Below, piece after piece: positions 1 through 9,344 of a DNA stretch of 64,000 nt. The position numbers and the translations under genes were made by a program. The stretch covers positions 186,001-250,000 of the forward strand of contig NZ_JAKRNE010000002.1 in assembly GCF_022347205.1 (NCBI RefSeq). The letters run 5' to 3'. This DNA comes from Corynebacterium sp. ACRPO. Its GTDB lineage: Bacteria; Actinomycetota; Actinomycetes; Mycobacteriales; Mycobacteriaceae. Each line of letters opens with the position of its first letter. Position 1 is the first letter of the stretch. The notes under the pieces are model-generated. The model did not search any database and was not told where the DNA came from. It worked only from the letters and a program-made list of their open reading frames with translations.

Positions 1-1097
1 AAGAGGTCCTCGATGAGGGAAGTAGAGACGACGAGCATCTGGGACGACATGGTGGACATGATGGCGGCCAGAACCGCGGTCAGGACGAAGCCGGCGGGCA
101 GTGGGTGCATCATGGCCTGAGCCATATCCAGGAAGATGGTTTCGAAGTTGTCCTGGTCGGTGATGCTGTGGCCGGTCTGGGTGAAGTAAACGGTGCCAGA
201 GAGAGCGACGAAGATAGCGCCGATAACGGACAGACCCATCCAGGTAACGCCGTAGAAGCGGCCCTGGCGGGCGTCGGAAGGCTTACGCAGCGCCATGAAG
301 CGGACCACGATGTGTGGCTGGCCAAAGTAGCCCAGGCCCCAGGCCAGGTTGCCGATGATGACGCCTGCGGAAACACCGGCGAACATGGAGAAGAAGTTGT
401 CATTTTCCACTACGCCATCGGTGCCGTAGGCATTATTGCTGGCGAAAGAGAAGATGGAGGCAGGATCGCTGAGAGAGACGATTGCCATAATTGGCACGAT
501 CATCAGGGCGACGAACATAAGCACGCCCTGGACGACGTCCGTGTAGGACACCGCCAAGAAGCCGCCGACGAAGGTGTAGAAGATGGTCACCGCGGCGATG
601 ACGAGCATGCCGGTGAGGTAGTCGCCACCGAAGGTGGACTCGAAGTAGCGGCCGCCGGAGACCATGCCGGAGGAGACGTAGAAGGTAAAGAAGAAGATGA
701 TGATGGCTGCGGAGATGATGCGCAGCAGGCGGGACTTATCGTGCAGGCGGTTTTCAAAGAAGGACGGCACGGTAATGGAGTTGGCCGCGATCTCCGAGTA
801 GGAGCGCAGGCGCGGTGCGACCCACTTCCAGTTTGCCCAGCAGCCGACGAGCAGGCCGATGGCCATCCATAGCTCGGACATGCCGGAGAGGAAGAGCGCG
901 CCAGGCAGGCCCATGAGCAGCCAGCCGGACATGTCGGAAGCGCCGGCGGAGAGAGCCGCTACGAATGGGTGCAGGCCACGGCCGCCCAAAACATAATCGT
1001 CATATTGATCGGTTTGCTTGTAGCTCCAATAGCCAATGGCTGCCATTGCGAGGAGATACACGATCATCGCAATGACGTACCAAGTTGAATCTTGCAC
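1..1097 (-). CDS. putP: PutP-like sodium/solute (proline) symporter, 3' end beyond window
   Basis: The translation is a polytopic membrane protein of the solute:sodium symporter family. It begins VQDSTWYVIAMIVYLLAMAA, followed by LGGRGLHPFVAALSAGASDM and GWLLMGLPGA, which are PutP-type signatures of the first two helices. A later stretch, NLAWGLGYFGQPHIVVRFMA, is the conserved substrate and sodium region of proline permeases. The likely role is Na+-coupled L-proline uptake at the inner membrane. The GTG start is chosen because AAGGAG lies 6 bases upstream (1104-1109) and the protein begins just before the first helix. About 365 codons are present and the C-terminus is cut by the window edge. 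Another SSS substrate cannot be excluded. It is divergent from the helicase operon; the 167 bases between them hold no other gene. Confidence 0.85.
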   Translation of the reverse strand, partial: MQDSTWYVIAMIVYLLAMAAIGYWSYKQTDQYDDYVLGGRGLHPFVAALSAGASDMSGWLLMGLPGALFLSGMSELWMAIGLLVGCWANWKWVAPRLRSYSEIAANSITVPSFFENRLHDKSRLLRIISAAIIIFFFTFYVSSGMVSGGRYFESTFGGDYLTGMLVIAAVTIFYTFVGGFLAVSYTDVVQGVLMFVALMIVPIMAIVSLSDPASIFSFASNNAYGTDGVVENDNFFSMFAGVSAGVIIGNLAWGLGYFGQPHIVVRFMALRKPSDARQGRFYGVTWMGLSVIGAIFVALSGTVYFTQTGHSITDQDNFETIFLDMAQAMMHPLPAGFVLTAVLAAIMSTMSSQMLVVSTSLIEDL

Positions 1098-1264
1098 GTT
1101 GTACTCCTTGTAGGTGTGTGATGACATTCTCACGTTAACGGGGTCACAAGGTTAACCCAAGCGAAAATACAGGTGTGGCGCAGATCTCCGTTTCGATTTT
1201 CTGTCGTTCAACTGGGAAAAGGGTGGAACATAACGAGCCTGTAACAAAACCAAAAGGGGCTGCT

Positions 1265-4200
1265 ATGCTGGCGGCTATGGCTTCTTACCTCGTGCATGGA
1301 CTGTGGCTCCCCGTTACGGGACTAGGTCTATGGATTGAACAGGTAGAAGGGCACAAGATCGTCATGCCCAATGCCGTTCCTGAGGGCACCTTCCCGCCAG
1401 CGGTGGAGTCCATCCTGGCGAGGAAATCCTTCCGCAACCGAGCGCGGGTATCGCTGCGCACGCCCAAGGGCAAGGATGTCTCCCTGATGGTGCCCATGGC
1501 GATGTTCGGACCCGAAGAGGCCGTGGCGGCGCTTGCCCAAATGGAGCACCTGAACCACAAGCCGCCGGCCACCATTGCGCCCGACCTCCAGTGGCTGATC
1601 CATGCCTACAGCGGGCTGTGCAAGTTCGTGCGCGCCGGCCGCGTGACCTTCCGGCTGGCTTACCAGGCCAATGAGTGGTTCCCCATGTGGCAGCTGGCCT
1701 CCGGCTTGGGCGAGCGCGGCTGGCTCGCGGAGATGATGGCGGCCGCGCCGGGCATCTTGCACGTGAATAACCGGGCACTCTCAGATGACATGGCCGATGA
1801 GCTCACCCACTGGATTGCCTTCCGCGAGCTGCGGCCCGTGGCGGAGGCTCCGCGCCCGATGCCGTGGCACGAGTTTGCCCGCGCCCTGCTCGATACGCGG
1901 CCGATCCGGCGGGGACGCTCGCAGCTGCTGCGTGGGCTCAATGAGTGGAAGAATTCCATCTACGAGGTAGAACTCCAGCTGGTCTACATCGTGGAGGAGC
2001 CGCTTGACGTTGACCCGGATACGGCCAAGTGGCCAGTGCGCGTGCGGGTGCGCTCGGGCACGGATTCTCCACGGCCGGTGTCGGCGCAAAGTTTGGATAG
2101 AGCGAGTGTGGAAAAGCTGCGCGAAGCTCACCGCAAGGCCGTGCGCATCGCACCCACGCTGGGGGAGACGGCGCAGCTGCCACAGCCTGGCGACGGCGAC
2201 TGGGACGTCTACCTAGAAACCCACCAGCTCACCCATTTTATTACCCACGAGGTGGATAAGCTCAAGGCCAGCGGCGTGACCGTCATGCTGCCCAAGGCGT
2301 GGGCGCAGATGGAGACTAAGGCCAAGCTGGAAACCCACGAGGCTCGCGATCCGGCTGAGGCCGCCACGAAGAAGCACATCGGCATGAATAAGCTGGTGGA
2401 CTATAACTGGCGCATGTCCGTGGGCGATGTGGAGCTAACAGAGGAAGAGATGGAGGACTTGGTCAATTCCAAGTCCGGCCTTATCCAGCTGCGCGGCAAG
2501 TGGGTCATGGCCGATAAACAGGTCGTCTCCCAAGTCTCCGGCTACATGGACGCGCTGCGCGAGAAAGCCATCGCGCGCAAGAAGAAGGAGCTCGAGCAGC
2601 TAGCCGCCTCCGCGGAGATGGCCAAGCAGCTCGACCAGCCAGGGTGGCAAGCCCTGATGGAGGACGTGGAGCGCCGCCGCCAAGAATTCAACGAGGGCGG
2701 CGAGGAGCACGAACAGGTCACCGTGGCCGAACTGCGCGAGCTGGCGCTAGAGTCCATGACCCAAGAGCCCATCGAGTTCACCGGCAGCACCTGGCACACG
2801 GCGCTGCTCGGTGGGGTGGACAAGGTCGCCCCGGAACGCGTGGAGATTCCCGCATCCGTACATGCGGAGTTGCGCGAGTACCAGCGCCGCGGCGTCGACT
2901 GGCTGTATTGGATGTCGCGCAGTGGCATTGGGGCAGTGCTTGCCGACGACATGGGACTCGGCAAAACCCTCCAACTACTGTCCCTCCTCGCGGTGGAAAG
3001 GGAGCGCGGTGAGCAGACTGGCCCCACGCTCGTCGTGGCGCCAACCTCCGTGGTAGGAAACTGGGCCCGCGAGGCCCAGCGCTTCGTCCCAGACTTCAAG
3101 GTTATGGTGCAGCATGGCTCGAGCCGTCCGCGTGGCGAGGACTTTGCCCGGGCTGCCGCCACATCCGACCTCGTGATTACCACCTACGGCACCGTGGGCC
3201 GTGATTTTAAGGACATGGGCGAGGTCGGCTGGCAGCGCGTTGTCCTCGATGAGGCCCAGGCCATCAAGAATTCCGCGACGCGCTCTTCCAAGGCCGTGCG
3301 CTCGCTGCCCTCGGAACACCGCGTGGCGCTGACCGGCACTCCCGTGGAAAATCGCCTCTCTGAGATGCGCTCCATCCTGGATTTCTGCAATCCCGGCGTG
3401 CTGGGCACCGCTTCGTTCTTCCGCAATCACTTTGCTAAGGCCATCGAGCGCAATAATGACGAGGAAATGTCCGAGCGCCTGCGCCAGCTCACCGCGCCGT
3501 TTATCCTCCGCCGCGTCAAGACGGATCCGAATATCATCGATGACCTGCCGGAAAAGTCCGAGCAGATCCTCACCGTATCCATGACCACCGAACAGGCTGC
3601 CCTGTATAAGGCGCTGGTCAACCAGGTGAAAAAGGACCTGCAGGAAGCGACGGGCATCAATAAGCGCGGTTTGGTGCTGGCCTCACTCACCCGCATTAAG
3701 CAGATTTGTAATCACCCCGCGCACTACCTAGGCGATAACTCGCCGGTGGTGCTCAAGGGAAAGCACCGCTCCGGCAAGGTCAAAGAGCTCATGCGCATCG
3801 TGGATGAGGCCACCGAATCCGGCGAGCGTCTCCTGGTGTTTACCCAGTACAAGGCCTTTGGTGATATCTTGCAGCCTTACCTAAGCGACCAGCTCGGCCG
3901 CGAGATCCCCTTCCTGCACGGCGGGGTAAGCAAGAATAAGCGCGACCAGATGGTGGAGGACTTCCAGTCCGAGGACGGCCCGCCGGCGATGATCCTATCG
4001 CTCAAGGCGGGCGGCACCGGCCTGAACCTCACGGCCGCCTCTATCGTCGTGCACATGGACCGCTGGTGGAACCCGGCGGTGGAAAACCAGGCGACGGACC
4101 GTGCCTTCCGCATTGGCCAGCGCCGCAATGTGCAGGTGTATAAGATGATCACCGCAGGTACGCTGGAGGAATCCATCCAGGATATCTTGGACGGTAAGAC

Positions 4201-4300
4201 GCAGCTGGCCGGCGCCGTGGTGGGCGAAGGCGAGGGCTGGCTTACCGAGCTAGACCCCGATCAGCTGGCCGCACTCATGAGCTACCGGGGGAGGGAGTAA
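1265..4300 (+). CDS. SNF2-family DNA helicase/translocase with SNF2-associated N-terminal region
   Basis: This is a SWI2/SNF2 ATPase of about 1011 residues. The N-terminal ~500 residues resemble the bacterial SNF2-helicase-associated domain. The motor follows: Walker A in LADDMGLGKT (about residue 560), Walker B LDEAQAIKN (about 660), TGTPVEN, and the C-terminal helicase motifs VFTQYKAFGD, LSLKAGGTGLNLT and QATDRAFRIGQ. Such proteins translocate on double-stranded DNA and remodel protein-DNA complexes. The reading frame opens upstream at a GTG (1175), but I prefer ATG 1265, which has AAAAGGGG just before it; ATG 1277 is also possible. It heads a tightly packed operon with a SWIM protein and Mre11/Rad50-like proteins, so a role in DNA repair or end processing is inferred. 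The family call is sure, the function is not. Confidence 0.9.
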   Translation: MLAAMASYLVHGLWLPVTGLGLWIEQVEGHKIVMPNAVPEGTFPPAVESILARKSFRNRARVSLRTPKGKDVSLMVPMAMFGPEEAVAALAQMEHLNHKPPATIAPDLQWLIHAYSGLCKFVRAGRVTFRLAYQANEWFPMWQLASGLGERGWLAEMMAAAPGILHVNNRALSDDMADELTHWIAFRELRPVAEAPRPMPWHEFARALLDTRPIRRGRSQLLRGLNEWKNSIYEVELQLVYIVEEPLDVDPDTAKWPVRVRVRSGTDSPRPVSAQSLDRASVEKLREAHRKAVRIAPTLGETAQLPQPGDGDWDVYLETHQLTHFITHEVDKLKASGVTVMLPKAWAQMETKAKLETHEARDPAEAATKKHIGMNKLVDYNWRMSVGDVELTEEEMEDLVNSKSGLIQLRGKWVMADKQVVSQVSGYMDALREKAIARKKKELEQLAASAEMAKQLDQPGWQALMEDVERRRQEFNEGGEEHEQVTVAELRELALESMTQEPIEFTGSTWHTALLGGVDKVAPERVEIPASVHAELREYQRRGVDWLYWMSRSGIGAVLADDMGLGKTLQLLSLLAVERERGEQTGPTLVVAPTSVVGNWAREAQRFVPDFKVMVQHGSSRPRGEDFARAAATSDLVITTYGTVGRDFKDMGEVGWQRVVLDEAQAIKNSATRSSKAVRSLPSEHRVALTGTPVENRLSEMRSILDFCNPGVLGTASFFRNHFAKAIERNNDEEMSERLRQLTAPFILRRVKTDPNIIDDLPEKSEQILTVSMTTEQAALYKALVNQVKKDLQEATGINKRGLVLASLTRIKQICNHPAHYLGDNSPVVLKGKHRSGKVKELMRIVDEATESGERLLVFTQYKAFGDILQPYLSDQLGREIPFLHGGVSKNKRDQMVEDFQSEDGPPAMILSLKAGGTGLNLTAASIVVHMDRWWNPAVENQATDRAFRIGQRRNVQVYKMITAGTLEESIQDILDGKTQLAGAVVGEGEGWLTELDPDQLAALMSYRGRE

Positions 4301-4303
4301 TCC

Positions 4304-5125
4304 ATGGCTGTTAAAGGCGACGACAACGTCATCTATGCCAATTTTGGTACCCGCAAGCGGGTGAGCACCCCGGCCGAGGTCAATCACGTAGACCGCAGCG
4401 GGCGCATACTGTCCACCACGGCTGCGCGGATTGCGGCCTTTACCTCGCATGGCGCGGATCGCGGCCGAATTACTCGCGGCCGTCAGTATGCCGAGGGCGG
4501 CCACGTCGTAGGCCTCGAGGTGCGCAATGGCGCCATCCATGGCCGCGTGGCCGGCTCCCAGAACGAGCCCTTTGCGGTGCTCATCCAGCTGCCGTACCGC
4601 AATAACGACGATATTGCCCAGCTAGCCACCGAGTTCGCCCGCACCCCCAGTTCCGTGGCCAATGCACGCAAGGGCCTGCTTGCCGACGCCGCCCTAGACA
4701 CCCTCTTCGCCCACGAGGCCGAAGACTTGCGCCTGACCTGTGACTGCCCCGACGGCGAGTACGTATGCAAGCACATCGTGGCGGTGGGCGATAAGCTCGC
4801 CACCCGCGCCGATGCGGATCCGGCCGTCATCTTTAATATGCGCGGGCTGGACTTTGCTCGGCTGGAGCGCATGGTCTTAGAGCAGGCCAAGGCGGTCAGC
4901 CGCGAAAGCTTCACCCCGAGCGACCTGTCCGAGGAAGAAAAGAATGACATCTTCTGGAACGGGCGCGAGCTGCCGAAGCTGCCGCAGCCCAAGGTCGCCC
5001 CGGCCATAGATGACTCCGATCCGGACCTCTTGCGCAAGGCCATGCGCTCGGTTTCGCATACCAACCTGGACCTCCTGCGCGCGGTATCCGATATTGAAGA
5101 CCTCTACTACCACCTCTCGCACTAA
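4304..5125 (+). CDS. SWIM zinc-finger protein
   Basis: This 273-residue protein has a CxCx(n)CxH SWIM motif, TCDCPDGEYVCKHIVAV, at about residues 145-162. SWIM fingers bind DNA or protein and are often encoded next to, or fused with, SNF2 ATPases in bacteria. The gene starts 3 bases after the helicase stop and its own stop overlaps the next start (TAATG), so the two should be translated together and may form a complex. The N-terminus (MAVKGDDNVIYANFGTRKRV) and the C-terminal ~80 residues have no motif I recognise. No catalytic residues are visible; an accessory DNA-targeting role is inferred from context. Confidence 0.85.
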   Translation: MAVKGDDNVIYANFGTRKRVSTPAEVNHVDRSGRILSTTAARIAAFTSHGADRGRITRGRQYAEGGHVVGLEVRNGAIHGRVAGSQNEPFAVLIQLPYRNNDDIAQLATEFARTPSSVANARKGLLADAALDTLFAHEAEDLRLTCDCPDGEYVCKHIVAVGDKLATRADADPAVIFNMRGLDFARLERMVLEQAKAVSRESFTPSDLSEEEKNDIFWNGRELPKLPQPKVAPAIDDSDPDLLRKAMRSVSHTNLDLLRAVSDIEDLYYHLSH

Positions 5126-6243
5126 TGACTGCTACCACGTTTATCCATACCTCCGATTTTCAGCTGGGCATGACCCGGTGGTTTCTGAAGGGGGAAGCAC
5201 AAGGCCGTTTTAACGATGACCGCGAGGCCGCCATCGTGCGGCTAGGCGAGCTGGCCGAGGAGACCGGCGCGGAGTTCATCGTCGTGGCTGGCGACGTCTT
5301 TGAGCACAATGCCCTCTCGCGCGACATCCTTGCCCGCGCCACGGAGATGTTTAAGCGCCTGCCGGTGCCGGTCTATGTCCTGCCAGGAAACCACGATCCG
5401 CTGGTGGCGGATTCGGTCTTTTATAAGACCAGCGCCGAGAATGTCCACGTCATCGCAGACTCGGAGCCCATCGAGGTCGCACCCGGCGTGGAGTTGGTCG
5501 GCGCGCCATACCTGTCCAAGCGTGCGAATCACGACTTGGTCCGCCAAGCGCTCGAACCGTTGGAGCCGGCCGCGGGCATTCGCATCGCCGTCGGCCACGG
5601 CCAAGTGGATTCCCGCTCCGGCGAGGATGACGCCGATACCATCGACCTTGCCTTCGTCGAGGACTGCCTGGGCCGTGGGGTGATCGACTACCTAGCGCTG
5701 GGCGATACCCACTCCACCGCCAGCCTCGGCACCACCGGCCGGGTGTGGTTCTCCGGCAGCCCGGAGACCACGGATTATAAGGAAACCAGCACCAGCGGCG
5801 GCGAATCCGATTCCGGCAATGCGTTGGTGGTGCGCGTGGGGTATGAGGTGGACGTCGATAAGCGCCGCATCGGCCGCTGGACCTTTGAAACCATTGATGC
5901 CGCCGTGGATTCTGCCGAAGACGTGGAGCGCTTCCTCGCGCGCTTGGGTGAGTACCCGGATAAGGTGCGCACGGCCGTGAAATATAGCCTGCGCGGCACG
6001 CTCGGCGTCGAGGCCCATGCCCGCCTGCAACGTGGACTAGATGAGTACGAGGCCGTATTTGCCTCCCTGCGCCCCCGCGAGCGCACCATGGATCTCTACT
6101 TGGAGCCCAGCGAAGAAGAATTGGCCAGCCTCGATATTTCTGGCTACGCGGCCGAGGCTCTGCAGGAGCTGCTGGATAGCCGCGAGGATCCCGTCGCCCG
6201 CGATGCTGCCAACCTGCTATTCCGCCTGGAAGGACAGTCCTAA
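5125..6243 (+). CDS. Mre11/SbcD-like DNA repair metallophosphoesterase
   Basis: This 372-residue calcineurin-like phosphoesterase has the order of motifs of Mre11/SbcD nucleases: HTSDFQLG (residues 8-15), AGDVFEHN (55-62), PGNHDP (87-92), VGHGQVD and LGDTHS. These residues coordinate two Mn2+ ions in the family. One point departs from the textbook DxH in motif I: here it is D-F-Q. I believe actinobacterial relatives often have D-W-Q at this site, so this is probably a subfamily trait and not inactivation. Start and stop codons overlap both neighbours (TAATG on each side), so coupling with the downstream Rad50-like gene is very likely. The predicted product is the nuclease subunit of an Mre11-Rad50-like complex. 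It is not clearly orthologous to classical sbcD. Confidence 0.85.
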   Translation: MTATTFIHTSDFQLGMTRWFLKGEAQGRFNDDREAAIVRLGELAEETGAEFIVVAGDVFEHNALSRDILARATEMFKRLPVPVYVLPGNHDPLVADSVFYKTSAENVHVIADSEPIEVAPGVELVGAPYLSKRANHDLVRQALEPLEPAAGIRIAVGHGQVDSRSGEDDADTIDLAFVEDCLGRGVIDYLALGDTHSTASLGTTGRVWFSGSPETTDYKETSTSGGESDSGNALVVRVGYEVDVDKRRIGRWTFETIDAAVDSAEDVERFLARLGEYPDKVRTAVKYSLRGTLGVEAHARLQRGLDEYEAVFASLRPRERTMDLYLEPSEEELASLDISGYAAEALQELLDSREDPVARDAANLLFRLEGQS

Positions 6244-8828
6244 TGCGCATTCACCGCCTAGAACTCACCAACGTCCGCGGCATTGAACACCTGGTCCTGG
6301 ATGAGTTGCCTGAGACCGGCGTCGTGGTCATCCACGGCGAAAACGAGGCTGGCAAGTCCACCATCGTGGAGGCGCTCGACGTGGTGCTCACCGAAAAGCA
6401 CAGCGGCCGCTCCAAGCGCATTCGCTCCCTGCAGCCGGTGGGCAAGGACGTTGCCCCAGAAATTACGGCCGAGCTGAGCGTAGGGGAGTACCGCTTCCGC
6501 ATTGCCAAGCGCTGGCTATCTAAGAAATCCTGCGAACTGAATATTTCTTCCCCACGGCCGGCGCAATTTACCGGCAGCCAGGCCGACGATGAGCTGGAGC
6601 GCATCCTTTCGGAGCACTTGGATCGCTCGCTTGTCGACGCCCTCTTTATGCGCCAAGACGACACCGGCGAGGCGATCTCCGCCGTTGGCATTCCCAGCCT
6701 TACCCGCGCACTGGAGCGCGAATCCGGCCTGGCAGAGGACGAGGTCTCCGGCGACGATTCCGCGCTGCTGGCCCGCGTGGACAAGGAGTATCAGCGTTAC
6801 TTCACCGCGGCGAAGGGTAACCCGGCCGGCGAGTACAAGGACGCCGCCGCAGCCCTAGCCCGCGCCGAAGAGGAATACACAGAGACCACCCGCGTCCTGC
6901 GCGAGCTCGATTCCGTGGTGGAGCGCTACGAGCAACTCGAGCGCGACCAAGCCGCCGCTGAAGCAGAGCTCCCCGCCGCCCGCGCCGACCTCACCGACAA
7001 GCAGGCGCAGGCCGAAGAAGCCGCTACCGCGCAGGCCACCCTGGACTCACATAAGGCCACCCTCGCCCGTGCTTCAGAGGATCTTGCCCGTGCACAAGCC
7101 GCCGTTACCGAGCGGGCCGAGCTCGTCACCGCCGCCGAGGAAGCTACCACGGCCACCGAGGCCGCCCAGCACAAGCTCACCGCCGCCCAAGACAAGGCGA
7201 AAGAAGAAGCTGCGGCCAAAGACTCGCTGGAGAAGCAACTAGCGGAGGCCAAAGAGGACTATGCCGCGGCCCGCAGCACTCTTAAACAGGCACGTCGCCT
7301 GCAGGATAAGCAGAAGTTTGAGCAGCTCAGCGCCCGGCTGGAATCGCTCGACGGCCTAGCCGCCGAGGTAGACCAGGCCCGTGCGGCCATCGCTCAGCGC
7401 GGCCGCGAGGTCACCGCGGCCGATATCACCGGCCTGCATAAGGCAGACTCGGCGCTGTCGGTGGCCGAGCGCCTGCACGAGGCCGCTGCCGCCAAGGTGC
7501 ATTTTTCCGGACCTGCTGGCTCCACCATCCGCGTCGATGGCGAGGACATCGAGGTGGGTGAGGACACCGCCGTCGAGCTTGTCGACGCCCGCGTAATCAC
7601 CATCGGCGATATTACCGCCCGCTTCTCGGCCGGTTCCTATTCCGCGGAGGACACCCAGCGCGATGTGGAACAGGCCCGCACCCGGCTGCAAGAACTGCTC
7701 GATACCCTGGGCGTAGATTCAGTAGCTGCGGCCGAGGAAGCCCATGAGACGCACCGTGTGCAGAACGACGCCCTCGCTGCCGCCACCCGCGCCCTTGCCG
7801 CGGAACTGGGACCGGATGATTTGGGCGAGCTGCGCGCCCAGCATGCCGCACTGGCTGAGAAAGTCGCGGACCTTGCAGACGCGGAAGAGATAGACCTCGC
7901 CGCCGCCGAAGCCGCGGAGGAAGCAGCCAGCGAAAAGGTCGATGCGCTCGACCGCGAACTCGTGCCGTACCGCGAAAGCCGCCTGGCCCATGAGGCTGTG
8001 CGCCTCGATGCCGAACTTGCCGCGGCCCGCGAAAACGCGCAGCGCGTGACTCGAGACCTTGCCTCCGCGCGCGAACGCGCCGCCGACAAGGACCTGCGTG
8101 CCGAGGTCACCCGCCTAGAAGGTGTCGTGGGAGACCTGCGCGGGCAGCTCGAAGAAATAGAAGCCGTTGACCTTGCTACCGCGCAGTCCCTGGTAGAAGG
8201 CGCGCAGTCCCACCTAGATTACCTCACCGAACGCATCCAACGCTGCGAGGTAGACCTCGGCCGGCTTTCTAGCGAGGTGAATTTCCACTCCGGTGCCGCC
8301 GAGCGCGCCCAACAGGCCACCGCGGCGGTGGAGATGGCTCGGGCGGTATATGAAAGCGTGGACAAGCGTGCGCAAGCCGCCCGCTATCTGCGAGAACTTT
8401 TGCTCAAGCACCGCGATGCCGCCCGCCAGCGCTACGCCGCGCCCTTTGTGGCTGCACTGTCGCGGCTGGCCCGCACTGTGTACGGCGGTGACATCACCTT
8501 CGATCTCGATGACGACCTCCGCGTGATCACCCGCACCCAGGACAATGAGACGGTGAGCCTAGCCAGCCTCTCCGGTGGTGCCCGCGAACAGCTGGCCATC
8601 CTCACCCGCTTTGCTATCGCGCAATTGGTGGGCCCGGAGTCGGTGCCCGTCATCGTGGATGATGCGCTGGGCTCTACCGATGCACACCGCCTGCAGCTTA
8701 TGGCCACGCTGTTTTCCCATGTGGGACGAGATAACCAGGTATTGGTCTTTACCTGCATGCCGGAGCGCTACTCCCGCGTACCGGGGCGCAGTGAGCGCGA
8801 CATTGCCGCGCTCAAAGGGGTAACCTAG
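6243..8828 (+). CDS. Rad50/SbcC-like SMC-type ATPase with no zinc hook
   Basis: This 861-residue ABC-type ATPase has Walker A GENEAGKST (residues 32-40), two long Ala/Glu/Arg-rich coiled coils, the signature LSGGAREQLAI and Walker B VPVIVDDALGSTD near the C-terminus. This is the architecture of Rad50/SbcC/SMC. No CxxC zinc hook is present in the middle. Instead, about residues 418-460 form a short non-helical segment (KVHFSGPAGSTIRVDGEDI and onward) that looks beta-rich. It overlaps the nuclease gene upstream by one base, which fits an Mre11-Rad50-type pair. The expected role is ATP-driven DNA binding and control of the nuclease. The protein is shorter than E. coli SbcC (~1050 residues). Its DNA substrate cannot be read from sequence. 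Confidence 0.85.
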   Translation: MRIHRLELTNVRGIEHLVLDELPETGVVVIHGENEAGKSTIVEALDVVLTEKHSGRSKRIRSLQPVGKDVAPEITAELSVGEYRFRIAKRWLSKKSCELNISSPRPAQFTGSQADDELERILSEHLDRSLVDALFMRQDDTGEAISAVGIPSLTRALERESGLAEDEVSGDDSALLARVDKEYQRYFTAAKGNPAGEYKDAAAALARAEEEYTETTRVLRELDSVVERYEQLERDQAAAEAELPAARADLTDKQAQAEEAATAQATLDSHKATLARASEDLARAQAAVTERAELVTAAEEATTATEAAQHKLTAAQDKAKEEAAAKDSLEKQLAEAKEDYAAARSTLKQARRLQDKQKFEQLSARLESLDGLAAEVDQARAAIAQRGREVTAADITGLHKADSALSVAERLHEAAAAKVHFSGPAGSTIRVDGEDIEVGEDTAVELVDARVITIGDITARFSAGSYSAEDTQRDVEQARTRLQELLDTLGVDSVAAAEEAHETHRVQNDALAAATRALAAELGPDDLGELRAQHAALAEKVADLADAEEIDLAAAEAAEEAASEKVDALDRELVPYRESRLAHEAVRLDAELAAARENAQRVTRDLASARERAADKDLRAEVTRLEGVVGDLRGQLEEIEAVDLATAQSLVEGAQSHLDYLTERIQRCEVDLGRLSSEVNFHSGAAERAQQATAAVEMARAVYESVDKRAQAARYLRELLLKHRDAARQRYAAPFVAALSRLARTVYGGDITFDLDDDLRVITRTQDNETVSLASLSGGAREQLAILTRFAIAQLVGPESVPVIVDDALGSTDAHRLQLMATLFSHVGRDNQVLVFTCMPERYSRVPGRSERDIAALKGVT

Positions 8829-8832
8829 TGCC

Positions 8833-9339
8833 ATGCCTTATCAAACTCGCTGGTTAGACGACGAAGAGCAGGAGCTATGGCGCCTGCTCCTTGGCGCCGT
8901 GCGCAAGATCGATAGGGGAATGGATGAGACGCTTAAGGCCGGCGGTGAGGTATCTGCCTCCGAATTCGCCGTGCTCGTAGCCCTGTCCGAGGCACCGGAA
9001 CAACGCCTGCGCCTGCACGAGCTATGCACGCTGTTGGAGTGGGATCGCTCCCGCGCCTCCCACCAAGTAACCAGGATGGAAAAGCGCGGCCTGCTCACTA
9101 AAGAACCGGACGAGGAAGATGCTCGCGGCATCAACGTGTGCGTGACCCATGTTGGCCTAGAACACCTGCGGCGTGCCGCTCCTGAGCACGTGGAATCCGT
9201 GCGCCGTATGGTCTTTGACCATCTGCAACCCGAGGACGTACCGGCGCTGCGGCGCTTTTTCACCGGAGTTCTTCAGGTCAAGAACATCCCGGGCTATGAG
9301 GGGTACGTGCCCGATTCGCTACTACACGGAAAGGATTAA
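8833..9339 (+). CDS. MarR-family transcriptional regulator
   Basis: This 168-residue winged-helix protein has the MarR core: SASEFAVLVALSEAPEQRLR, then a recognition-helix region WDRSRASHQVTRMEKRGLL and the wing KEPDEEDARGINVCVTHVG. MarR proteins are dimeric repressors that usually respond to small phenolic ligands or oxidation. The ATG sits 4 bases past the stop of the Rad50-like gene, so it is probably the last regulated member of the DNA-processing operon or controls a gene near by. One cysteine lies in the wing. Its targets are unknown. Confidence 0.85.
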   Translation: MPYQTRWLDDEEQELWRLLLGAVRKIDRGMDETLKAGGEVSASEFAVLVALSEAPEQRLRLHELCTLLEWDRSRASHQVTRMEKRGLLTKEPDEEDARGINVCVTHVGLEHLRRAAPEHVESVRRMVFDHLQPEDVPALRRFFTGVLQVKNIPGYEGYVPDSLLHGKD

Positions 9340-9344
9340 GCTCC

